NCBI GenBank assembly: GCA_011800805.1
Contig: MPNW01001569.1
Coordinates: 1-10,329, forward strand
Origin: Hirudo medicinalis
Lineage: Eukaryota; Annelida; Clitellata; Hirudinida; Hirudinidae
Reading direction: 5' to 3'
DNA length: 10,329 nt
In this document: positions 1 to 6,802 of the stretch, piece by piece
Position numbering within the stretch: the first letter of the stretch is position 1
Layout of the letters: each line of letters starts with the position of its first letter
The notes under the pieces: model-generated
The model's database searches: none
What the model was told of the DNA's origin: nothing
What the model saw: only the letters and a program-made list of their open reading frames with translations
Position numbers and translations under genes: made by a program

Positions 1-57
1 ACATCTCCGCTATCCTCTCCCAAGTTTTTTCTTTTCTTAGAGGTTATCAAGAATGCG

Positions 58-83
58 ACCCGGATTTTTATCCGGGTTTTTTT
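58..83 (+). terminator. Rho-independent terminator of a gene upstream of the window
   Basis: A perfect 8-bp stem (ACCCGGAT at 58-65 and ATCCGGGT at 70-77) with a TTTT loop is followed by a run of seven T (77-83). The T-run lies only on the plus-strand side, so it ends a rightward transcript whose gene lies almost wholly before position 1. Confidence 0.85.
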
Positions 84-158
84 GGGGGGCGATTGGCCTT
101 TGGATGGATTTCGAAATTTCGCCGGTGCGCAGTGCGGGATTATTTCAGGCTTCAAAAC

Positions 159-194
159 AAAAGGCTCTTCAGTTTTTTATACCGAAGGGCTTTT
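159..194 (-). terminator. Possible terminator hairpin of the mre-rodA operon
   Basis: AAAAG at 159-163 pairs with CTTTT at 190-194, and CTTC at 167-170 pairs with GAAG at 184-187, with a small internal loop between the two helices. Read on the minus strand, the hairpin ends in CTTTTGTTTT, the pattern of an intrinsic terminator. It lies about 300 bases past the rodA stop, so assigning it to that operon is inference. The stem is imperfect. Confidence 0.35.
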
Positions 195-376
195 AGAATT
201 ATTAGACCTCTTTCTAATTCAAGGTTATGGATAGCAGCAATAAGATTGACTCTGAGTCCAAATCGTTTTCTTCTGTTTCTGTAGGTGTAAGAAGTATTTT
301 AAATATTTTCATTTCTCTATTGAACAGTAAAGAGAGGAAAGTTATTTAGCAAGCACTACATAATATAATTATGGTA

Positions 377-460
377 TTACTCCGGCAGCAGCATAGGGCT
401 CATCGCTTTTGCGTCGCACACTTCAATCACAATACTACGCTCCACCTACCTCTTCGCTAC
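377..460 (-). other. GC-richer intergenic block with a 22-codon open frame; possible dispersed repeat
   Basis: This block differs in composition from the AT-rich DNA around it. On the minus strand, a frame bounded by a TAG (446-448) and a TAA (377-379) encodes 22 residues, starting with GTG at 445 and ending in ...EVCDAKAMSPMLLPE. I have a weak impression that near-identical stretches recur between genes in Bacteroidota genomes, which would make it a repeat element rather than a gene. That is recollection and is not shown by this window, where it occurs once. Confidence 0.3.
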
Positions 461-499
461 CCAAGTTTTAGATATAGATAGAAGATGTCGTTCCCAAAA

Positions 500-1840
500 T
501 TATCGCAATACCATCAGCCTATCTGCGTCCAAACGGATCAGCACAAAAAGGAGTATGCTGTTCGTGAGTAGCGAAGTACCTCCGTAGCTGATAAAAGGTA
601 GCGGAATTCCAATTACAGGAGCCAACCCAATCGTCATGGCTAAATTAATAGCTATATGGAAAAAGAACACAGAGGCTACTCCATAGGCGTAGCATCGGCT
701 AAACGTGCTTCGCTGCCGCTCGGCAATTGTAACAATGCGTAACAACAATATCAGATAAATGCTCACAAGCACTGCACTGCCTATAAAACCAAAGCCTTCA
801 CCAATGGTATCAAAAATAAAATCGGTACGTTGCTCGGGTACGAAACCGTATCGGGTTTGGGTTCCGTTGAGCAATCCTTTGCCGTAAATACCCCCACTGC
901 CAATCGCAATTTTTGATTGCTTTACATTATAATCTGCGGTATTCTGTTGCTTTCCGGTTTTTGCATCTACTTTTACTTCACCTTTTAGGTATTCTTCAGG
1001 AATATCTTTTCCAATAGTGCTGTAAATGCGCTCTACCTGATGTTTTCCTAATACGTTTCCAAATAAAAAGGGAACGCCAAATCGCTGCAGTGCAATGCAC
1101 AGTATTCCCATTATAATAATTTTAGCCAATGCCCATTTGTCTCTTCTTATTTGTCGCTGACTGAAAAACACAACGATTGCAGTAATAATGGCTAATGTGA
1201 TAGCTAATATATTTTTATCTACCAGCAATGTGGCTACTACCAATGCTGCAGCTACAAATCCTACTGAGATATAAACTGCAGGTAATCCTTCTCGGTACAT
1301 CACCAAGAAAAATGCAAAAAACACCAAGGCTAGCCCTGTTTCTTTTTGTAAAATGGTTAATACCGCCGGCGCAAGTGTAATGCTGGCTGCAATTATCTGA
1401 GATTTGAGTTTGCTAAAATCAATGTTTGGAAGAGATAAGTATTTAGCCAACGCAAGCGCCACACATATTTTGCAAAATTCAGCGGGCTGAAACTGAAAGC
1501 CGCCCATCCGTATGATAGATTCGGTGCCTTTTACGGCAGAGTGAAACGGAAATACAAGCAATAATAATAAAATTCCTCCTGCGTAAAATAAGTTGGCCGT
1601 GGCAGGAAAAAATTTGCTATCTGTAAGCAATATGAAAAGACCCAAAATCATTGATAGGCAGGCATAGTAAAACTGTTTGCTATAATCGGTTTTATAGCTT
1701 AAAAAGCTTTGCAGCAGCGGATCACCGGTTTTATATGTAACCGCAAAAATGGCAGTTAGCCCAATGGCTACTAATACAAAATAAGCCACCATTAAAATGG
1801 GGTCTATCCGCCGAGACATTTTTATATTTTGCCGATTCAT
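500..1840 (-). CDS. rodA: RodA, SEDS-family peptidoglycan glycosyltransferase
   Basis: This 446-residue polytopic membrane protein polymerises lipid II into glycan strands for lateral-wall growth, working with the PBP2 transpeptidase encoded just upstream. Family signatures seen are FQPAEFCK (117-124, matching the FQPSE motif), GSGGIYGKGLLNGTQ (314-328), PEQRTDFIF (335-343) and PFISYGGTSLL (415-425). Asp340 in the TDFIF motif sits where the essential SEDS aspartate is expected. About 10 hydrophobic segments are visible. The protein is longer than E. coli RodA (about 370 residues), partly through a hydrophilic insert of roughly 280-305 just before the NVKQSKIAIGSGG segment. The start ATG overlaps the PBP2 stop as ATGA, implying translational coupling; Met8 is a less likely alternative start. 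It is the last gene of the minus-strand mre operon. FtsW is excluded mainly by the context. Confidence 0.95.
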   Translation of the reverse strand: MNRQNIKMSRRIDPILMVAYFVLVAIGLTAIFAVTYKTGDPLLQSFLSYKTDYSKQFYYACLSMILGLFILLTDSKFFPATANLFYAGGILLLLLVFPFHSAVKGTESIIRMGGFQFQPAEFCKICVALALAKYLSLPNIDFSKLKSQIIAASITLAPAVLTILQKETGLALVFFAFFLVMYREGLPAVYISVGFVAAALVVATLLVDKNILAITLAIITAIVVFFSQRQIRRDKWALAKIIIMGILCIALQRFGVPFLFGNVLGKHQVERIYSTIGKDIPEEYLKGEVKVDAKTGKQQNTADYNVKQSKIAIGSGGIYGKGLLNGTQTRYGFVPEQRTDFIFDTIGEGFGFIGSAVLVSIYLILLLRIVTIAERQRSTFSRCYAYGVASVFFFHIAINLAMTIGLAPVIGIPLPFISYGGTSLLTNSILLFVLIRLDADRLMVLR

Positions 1841-3954
1841 GCTGTAATGCCGCTACTTTTTCGTAACTGTTTTTTATCAACTAATATTACCCAATAGGTT
1901 TGTTGCTTTCTGGGTATTTTTCGATGTGGAGTATTGGTACTGTTTGTGGTCAATGAAGTAGTGTTTTTTGTACTATCTTTTTTGTCGGCACTATGCCCTT
2001 TCAAATATCTTCGATAATGGGTGCTGTCTTTTTTTATTTTAGCCCAAAAGGCGGCTCGTGCAGAGTCCATCCTAAATTGTTCGTAGGCGAAGTAGGCCGG
2101 TATGATTTTCGATTTTGAAATAGACTCTAAATCGGATTTGCTTTTAGGTGTTAGGCTGTCTAGCAAGTATTGTTCCAACAGTATTCGGGACATCCGACCG
2201 GCCCATGTGGCACCATGGCCTGCGTTTTGAACTACAATGCCTATGGCTATTTTAGGATTTTCTTTGGGGGCAAAACATACAAATACCGAGTGTTCTTTTT
2301 GTTCTCTTCCTCGATGAAAGTTTTGTGCAGTACCCGTTTTTGCACACACGCTTATGCCTAATATTTGTGCAGTTCTGGCGGTGCCAATCAATACCACATC
2401 TTCCATTCCTTTGATAATGGCTTCGTATGCTGTATCGGATATGTGGGTAAGTACTTCGTGTTTTTTTTTATACTTAGATAAAATGGCAGTATCGGCAATG
2501 GTTTCGTTTTCTATACTATCCACAAAATGAGGGGTATAGTAATATCCTTTGTTGGCAATAATACATACTGAATTGGCCAGTTGTAGTGGGGTGGCCAACA
2601 TTTGGTCTTGGCCTATACCCAAAGTGAGATTGGTACAAGAGTTCCAGCTGTTGTTGTATATTTTATCGTATCGGGCTACGGTGGTTACATTTCCTTTGTC
2701 TTCACTAGGAAGATCAACTCCTAATTTTACACCAAAGCCAAAGTTGTGCATATAAGATTCCCATACTTTGTATCCTTTTTTTACGTTTCGGTATTTCGGA
2801 TTGTCCACCACCTTCCGATAAATGTCGGTAAAGTAGGAGTTGCAAGAGTTGGCGGTGGCCAGTCTTAAATTGGCAGCGTGCCCTCCGCCAGCGTGCGTAC
2901 AGGCAGGCTTTCCCGACCCGCAGCCATAGTAGGGGCCTCCGCAAGGATAGCCAAAAGAGGGGGTGATTACTCCTTGATCTAAAGCAATAAGGCCACCTAC
3001 AGGCTTAAAGGTAGAGCCAGGGGGGTATTGGCCTTTGATGGCTCGGTTCAGCAAGGGGTTAGTGGCTTGCGATGCCAATTTAGAATAGTTCGCTTTAAAG
3101 TCAGGACCGGTGAGGTTATTCGGGTTGAAAGTGGGACCGGATGCCATGGCTAATATTCCACCTGTTTGGGGATCAATGGCTACCACGCCTCCCAGTTTGT
3201 CGGCAAAAAGTTTTTCGGCCAATTGTTGTAGTTTGATGTCTAAATGTGTTTTAAGACCCCGTCCTGCTGTAGCAGTAGTATCAAACACGCCATCTTCGTA
3301 ATGCCCTACCAGTCTGTTTTTGTTATCTTTTATCATATACCGCACGCCGCGCTGCCCCATCAATACGTTTTCATAAGTGCGCTCCAGTCCGTTTTTACCA
3401 ATGTAATCGCCCATGCGGTAATACTTGGCCGAATTTTCTATTTCTTTAGGACTGACTTCCCCAATATATCCTAGCACTTGTGCACCTACGCTAAACGGAT
3501 AGGTGCGCACGGGTCTTGCCTGTAAGCTGAACCCGGAGAAGCGCCAACTGTTTTCTTCAAAACGTGCTTGCATTTGAGGGGTAAGTAGAGACATGAAAAT
3601 GGAGGGCCGCACCCGCGTGTTTTTTAAAATAGCTTCGATAATTTTTTGTCTAAATTCTGAAGTGTCGATGGACATGAGGCGGCAAAAGGCCAAAGTGTCT
3701 ACGTTTTTCACCTCAGATGGCGTTACGATTAAATCGTACATGATGGTGTTGTTTAGGATGGGCTTACCGCTTCTGTCGAAAATGATGCCTCTTTCCGGGT
3801 ATATTATTTGGGCAAACACGGCATTGTCTCTTGCTAGTTGGTGGTATTTTCTGTCAAAGATTTGGAGATTTACCAATTGCACTAAAATGACAAAAAATAT
3901 GCACACAAATATGGCACGTATTATATAGCTTCTTGATTGATTAAAGACGGACAT
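1837..3954 (-). CDS. mrdA: Penicillin-binding protein 2, elongasome transpeptidase
   Basis: This class B PBP cross-links peptidoglycan in the periplasm as RodA's partner. A single membrane anchor (about 11-31) is followed by the pedestal domain (RGIIFDRSGKPI at 55-66; IGKNGLERTYE at 185-195) and the transpeptidase domain. All three catalytic motifs are present: SxxK as STFK with nucleophile Ser314 and Lys317, SxN as Ser370-Cys371-Asn372, and KTG at 539-541. FGFGVKLGVDLPSE (405-418) and GIGQDQMLATPLQLA (446-460) are also typical. At 705 residues it exceeds E. coli PBP2 (633); the surplus is largely a basic, Ser/Thr/Asn-rich C-terminal tail (about 600-705). Between SxxK and SxN lies a Cys/His cluster (Cys338, Cys345, Cys352, His354, His359). 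A 118-base gap separates it from mreD; it overlaps rodA by 4 bases. The symbol follows E. coli usage (also called pbpA). Confidence 0.95.
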   Translation of the reverse strand: MSVFNQSRSYIIRAIFVCIFFVILVQLVNLQIFDRKYHQLARDNAVFAQIIYPERGIIFDRSGKPILNNTIMYDLIVTPSEVKNVDTLAFCRLMSIDTSEFRQKIIEAILKNTRVRPSIFMSLLTPQMQARFEENSWRFSGFSLQARPVRTYPFSVGAQVLGYIGEVSPKEIENSAKYYRMGDYIGKNGLERTYENVLMGQRGVRYMIKDNKNRLVGHYEDGVFDTTATAGRGLKTHLDIKLQQLAEKLFADKLGGVVAIDPQTGGILAMASGPTFNPNNLTGPDFKANYSKLASQATNPLLNRAIKGQYPPGSTFKPVGGLIALDQGVITPSFGYPCGGPYYGCGSGKPACTHAGGGHAANLRLATANSCNSYFTDIYRKVVDNPKYRNVKKGYKVWESYMHNFGFGVKLGVDLPSEDKGNVTTVARYDKIYNNSWNSCTNLTLGIGQDQMLATPLQLANSVCIIANKGYYYTPHFVDSIENETIADTAILSKYKKKHEVLTHISDTAYEAIIKGMEDVVLIGTARTAQILGISVCAKTGTAQNFHRGREQKEHSVFVCFAPKENPKIAIGIVVQNAGHGATWAGRMSRILLEQYLLDSLTPKSKSDLESISKSKIIPAYFAYEQFRMDSARAAFWAKIKKDSTHYRRYLKGHSADKKDSTKNTTSLTTNSTNTPHRKIPRKQQTYWVILVDKKQLRKSSGITA

Positions 3955-4072
3955 TATAGCTTTTCGGGAAGATAAGCGTTTATGGGTTACGAAGTTAAGC
4001 TGATATACTGATAAATATGAATTAGATCGGTTAAAATCCTTTGTAGAGAAGAAGGAAAAGAGGCTGCTGGCT

Positions 4073-4606
4073 TTATGCAGTATTGGATCTAAATTTTAAC
4101 TTTCTTGAAAAAATTAGTTCTGCAATAAGAATCATAACCATACTGATAGCCGTGCTTACAATAACTTTCATAATAAAATGGATAAAAGATCCGAAAGATA
4201 ACCACTCTAAAAATAGTAAATAAAAGTTGTGTGAAAACGACAGAATGAAAGCAAACAACAAATAGGCACTCCAGCCCATAGCTTTGGGCGAAGGCTCTTT
4301 GTAGCTATATTCTGATGCATCTTTGGGTGCAAAAAGGTGAATGATAAATGGCCTTAAATAGGCTACCAAAAGGCTGGCGGCGGCATGTAGCCCGGGTGTC
4401 ATAGCGTAATAGTCTACTGTTAATCCCAAAAAGAAACTAAGAATTAATACCCATCCACGCGGTATTTGAAATGGTAGCCAAAGGATGAACAGAAAATAAA
4501 TGTACGGCGTAATTAACTGGTGAAGATGTGGAATCTGATTGAGCAAATACACCTGTACTACTATGAATAAAATAAACCGAAGTATGATTTTTAAAAAGTT
4601 GCTCAT
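4073..4606 (-). CDS. mreD: MreD, rod-shape determining membrane protein
   Basis: This small integral membrane protein of 177 residues has about five hydrophobic segments (roughly 5-23, 32-47, 52-68, 112-135 and 143-166). The segment FFLGLTVDYYAMTPGLHAA (58-76) followed by YLRP (83-86) matches the conserved G-x-x-x-D...G...A...Y-x-RP core of MreD. In the family, MreD binds MreC in the inner membrane and helps link cytoplasmic MreB to the periplasmic PBP2/RodA synthase. Sequence conservation in the family is low, so position between mreC and PBP2 is a large part of the assignment. Its ATG overlaps the mreC TGA as ATGA. Ten consecutive G on the coding strand lie 5-14 bases before the ATG and may partly mimic a Shine-Dalgarno sequence, which Bacteroidota usually lack. 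Confidence 0.9.
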   Translation of the reverse strand: MSNFLKIILRFILFIVVQVYLLNQIPHLHQLITPYIYFLFILWLPFQIPRGWVLILSFFLGLTVDYYAMTPGLHAAASLLVAYLRPFIIHLFAPKDASEYSYKEPSPKAMGWSAYLLFAFILSFSHNFYLLFLEWLSFGSFIHFIMKVIVSTAISMVMILIAELIFSRKLKFRSNTA

Positions 4607-5457
4607 TTGTCCCCCCCCCCTTTCTCAACCATTTCAGTGGTTTGTTGATGCAGTTTGGTTTGCTCCGTGTAATTCAAGTTTTCTACTACAAACACTTGCT
4701 GCAGGTTGGATAGGTTGGCGGCAGGTTTTATTTTTAAAATATAAAAATTGCTGCTTTGCTCTTTCAATATGGCAGATACAGTGCCTACCATTTTACCGGC
4801 CGGGTAGCTTTGTGAGTAGTTGCCGGTGATGATGGTATCTCCTTTTCTGGCCGAATCGGTGCGGGGTATATTGGTTAGGGTTAGTTCGTTGGGAGTTTTC
4901 CCATCCCAGCTGAGCATACCGGCACTGCCTGTTCTTTTTAGCTGCACACTGGTTTTCGCCATTACATTTAGAAGGCTCATTATTTCGCTAAAAGATTCTC
5001 CGGTATTAATCACTTTTCCTACTATCCCGCCATTAGAGCTAAAAACGCCCATATCGTCGGCTATGCCATCGCGCCTTCCTTTATTTATCTGTAAGTAGTT
5101 TTTATCGTTGTTGGCAGTACTGTACAATACTTGAGCGCTTCTCCATTTGTATCGCAGAGCCGCTTCGGTGGTGTCTTTGGGCAGGGGTGGGGCGTTCGTT
5201 ATAAAATTGGTGCTCAGTAAGTTCATGAGCGAATCGTTCATTCGATGCACTCGTCTGTTTTCTTCCTGCATAGTGAAGAAATCTTCAATTTTATTGTATT
5301 TATTGTTGAAGTAGGAGGTAACATTTCCTGCAACGCCCAAACCTGCTGCCCTATGCGACCGGTTGTACGTAAATAGCATATACAGCGATACGGTCTGTAG
5401 GAGGACGAACAGTAAGAAAATCGAAAACCGCCTTACGAATAAAAAAATATTACGCAT
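4603..5457 (-). CDS. mreC: MreC, rod-shape determining periplasmic scaffold
   Basis: This 284-residue bitopic protein has a basic N-terminus, one membrane segment (about 10-30), and a helical, probably coiled-coil stretch (about 50-82). The MreC beta domain follows from about 105, with the conserved NKGRRDGIADDMGVFSSNGG (125-144), GKVINTGESFSEIMSLL (147-163) and SYPAGKMVGTV (217-227) regions. MreC activates PBP2/RodA and joins them to MreD and MreB. The length is typical for the family. The last codons, Glu-Lys-Gly-Gly-Gly-Asp-Lys, are written with a run of ten G (4611-4620) that ends eight bases before the gene end. One extra G there would remove the stop and place mreC in the mreD reading frame. 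The gene follows mreB after a 65-base gap that contains a short hairpin. Confidence 0.95.
   Translation of the reverse strand: MRNIFLFVRRFSIFLLFVLLQTVSLYMLFTYNRSHRAAGLGVAGNVTSYFNNKYNKIEDFFTMQEENRRVHRMNDSLMNLLSTNFITNAPPLPKDTTEAALRYKWRSAQVLYSTANNDKNYLQINKGRRDGIADDMGVFSSNGGIVGKVINTGESFSEIMSLLNVMAKTSVQLKRTGSAGMLSWDGKTPNELTLTNIPRTDSARKGDTIITGNYSQSYPAGKMVGTVSAILKEQSSNFYILKIKPAANLSNLQQVFVVENLNYTEQTKLHQQTTEMVEKGGGDK
4611..4620. repeat. Homopolymer tract of ten C (ten G on the coding strand)
   Basis: Exactly ten C occur on the plus strand within the last codons of mreC, five bases before the mreD start codon. Runs this long are prone to slippage in replication and transcription, and to base-calling errors. 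It is the longest G/C homopolymer I see in the window. Confidence 0.95.
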
Positions 5458-5463
5458 TGCCCT

Positions 5464-5486
5464 ATTCCCAATCAGGGAATTTTTTT
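5464..5486. other. Short hairpin between mreB and mreC
   Basis: ATTCCC (5464-5469) and GGGAAT (5475-5480) form a 6-bp stem with a 5-base loop. A T-run follows on the plus-strand side (5480-5486), so in that direction it resembles a weak terminator. In the direction of the mre operon it has no T-run and should not end transcription. It might be an mRNA processing or stability element, or stop antisense transcripts. Confidence 0.35.
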
Positions 5487-5522
5487 GAATAAAACTTCAT
5501 AAACTCTACACGTAAACGTAGA

Positions 5523-6548
5523 TTATCTCATTACAAATGGAAATTTATTGTAATTCCGCAACGCAATTCCAGTCCCTCGTACTACACTTTTAAGAGGGTC
5601 ATCAGCAATGTGTACCGGAAGTTTGATTTTTTGGCTTAGTCTTTTGTCTAATCCGCGAAGTAGCGATCCCCCACCGGTAATATACAACCCACGGCGGTAA
5701 ATATCACTTGCAAGTTCAGGAGGGGTTTGTTCCAATGCTTTCAATATAGCCTCTTCAATTTTGAAGACGCTTTTATCCAAAGCTTCGGCCACTTCCTGAT
5801 AGCTTACCATGATTTGTTTAGGAATGCCGGTTACTAAATCGCGACCGTTAACGGGGATATCGTCCGGAGGGTTGTCTAAATCCTTCATGGCTGCACCAAT
5901 TTGAATTTTTATTTGTTCGGCTGTGCGCTCGCCAATCAGCAAACTGTGGTATCTTCTTAAGGCTTCCATAATGTCAGCCGTAAACTCATCTCCTGCAATA
6001 CGGATGCTTTGGTCGCATACAATACCCGCCAAGGCTATCACTGTAATGCCGGTGGTGCCTCCGCCAATATCTACGATCATGTTACCTATGGGTTCCTCCA
6101 CATCTATGCCGATACCCAATGCGGCGGCCATCGGCTCGTGTATGAGGTACACCTCTTTGGCACCAGCTTGTTCTGCACTATCTCTTACAGCACGCTTTTC
6201 TACTTCTGTAATCGAAGATGGAATGCAAATCATCATTCTCCAACTTGGAGGGAAGAGTGGCCTTTTTGGGTATACCAATTTTATCAACTCCCTTATCATC
6301 AGTTCGGCGGCGTTAAAATCGGCGATTACGCCGTCTTTGAGAGGTCGAACCGTTCTGATACTTTCGTGCGTTTTTTCATGCATCATCAACGCACGCTTAC
6401 CTACCGCCAACACCTCTTTGGGGTTATTGCGATTCAGTGCAACGATGCTGGGTTCGTTAACAGCTATTTCTTCATTATGTATAATGAGGGTATTAGCAGT
6501 TCCCAAATCCATCGCTATTTCTTGTGTAAACCAATTAAAAAATCCCAT
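5523..6548 (-). CDS. mreB: MreB, actin-like rod-shape protein
   Basis: This 341-residue actin-fold ATPase polymerises under the inner membrane and positions the elongasome. Motifs seen are phosphate-1 DLGTANT (14-20), HEPMAAALGIGID (137-149) with Glu138 at the catalytic position, phosphate-2 DIGGGTTGITVI (160-171), and the adenosine motif TGGGSLLRGLD (291-301). The frame is open for 27 more codons to an ATG at 6629. I start at 6548 because MGFFNWF gives the family's usual length and a short hydrophobic N-terminus suited to membrane binding, and the extra residues match nothing in MreB. It is the first gene of the minus-strand operon mreB-mreC-mreD-PBP2-rodA and is divergent from the transketolase gene across about 250 bases. 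Confidence 0.97.
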   Translation of the reverse strand: MGFFNWFTQEIAMDLGTANTLIIHNEEIAVNEPSIVALNRNNPKEVLAVGKRALMMHEKTHESIRTVRPLKDGVIADFNAAELMIRELIKLVYPKRPLFPPSWRMMICIPSSITEVEKRAVRDSAEQAGAKEVYLIHEPMAAALGIGIDVEEPIGNMIVDIGGGTTGITVIALAGIVCDQSIRIAGDEFTADIMEALRRYHSLLIGERTAEQIKIQIGAAMKDLDNPPDDIPVNGRDLVTGIPKQIMVSYQEVAEALDKSVFKIEEAILKALEQTPPELASDIYRRGLYITGGGSLLRGLDKRLSQKIKLPVHIADDPLKSVVRGTGIALRNYNKFPFVMR

Positions 6549-6604
6549 TCTGTTAAGTAAATATTCTGTATAAAAAATATGTCCACAAAGGTGAAGTAAT
6601 TCAT

Positions 6605-6612
6605 CGAAAGTA
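6605..6612 (-). promoter_or_regulatory. Possible -7 element of the mre operon promoter
   Basis: TACTTTCG on the minus strand matches the Bacteroidota -7 consensus TAnnTTTG at five of six fixed positions and would start transcription about 50 bases before the mreB ATG. I found no perfect consensus in the divergent intergenic region on this strand and no well-spaced -33 TTTG, so this is tentative. Confidence 0.3.
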
Positions 6613-6765
6613 ACAAAGCAAACACACAAAACGGAGTAATTTATTTTAATGGGTTGTTTTATTAACAGAATTTTGTGTTATTCGGCGGATTGGTTGTTTT
6701 TGACGATGTTCTCGTTACCCCGCATTTTTTATTACTTTACCCGACAAACAGATGCATTTTTTCTG

Positions 6766-6773
6766 TACGTTTG
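6766..6773 (+). promoter_or_regulatory. -7 promoter element of the transketolase gene
   Basis: TACGTTTG is a perfect match to the Bacteroidota -7 consensus TAnnTTTG. Transcription would begin at about 6777-6780, leaving a leader of about 25 A-rich bases before the ATG at 6803. This rules against the in-frame ATG at 6752, which lies upstream of the predicted transcript start. No clear -33 TTTG is seen. Confidence 0.6.
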
Positions 6774-6802
6774 CCGGAATTAGAAAGTGTAAACAACTAA
6801 AA

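Larger units (their letters stand above)
84..499. other. Gene-free stretch downstream of rodA
   Basis: I see no gene with recognisable family features here. The longest open frame on the plus strand (open from position 3, with an ATG at 93, to 284) runs through the terminator hairpin and has no recognisable motif, so I do not call it. The stretch holds a hairpin at 159-194, a small imperfect inverted repeat at 244-264 (GACTC-T-GAGTC core), and a GC-richer block at about 377-460 that is described separately. Confidence 0.6.

Noticed and set aside
3..284. An open plus-strand frame from the left edge, with an ATG at 93, encoding up to about 94 residues
   Set aside because: It is translated straight through the terminator hairpin and T-run, and has no recognisable motif or promoter. 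It looks like a chance frame.
5464..5486. The hairpin between mreB and mreC as a terminator of the mre operon
   Set aside because: The T-run lies on the plus-strand side only, so in the direction of the operon it is a plain hairpin and should not terminate transcription.
5923..6573. Long plus-strand frames (216 residues at 5923-6573 and 183 residues at 6009-6560) opposite mreB
   Set aside because: Both lie antisense to a strongly conserved MreB coding sequence, have no family features and no promoter element. Long antisense frames are common opposite conserved genes.
6549..6629. A 27-residue N-terminal extension of MreB starting at 6629
   Set aside because: The extension does not resemble MreB. 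The MGFFNWF start gives the usual length and N-terminal membrane helix.
6752..6802. A 17-residue N-terminal extension of the transketolase subunit starting at 6752
   Set aside because: It spans a perfect -7 promoter element, so the start codon would lie upstream of the transcript start, and the residues do not match the family.
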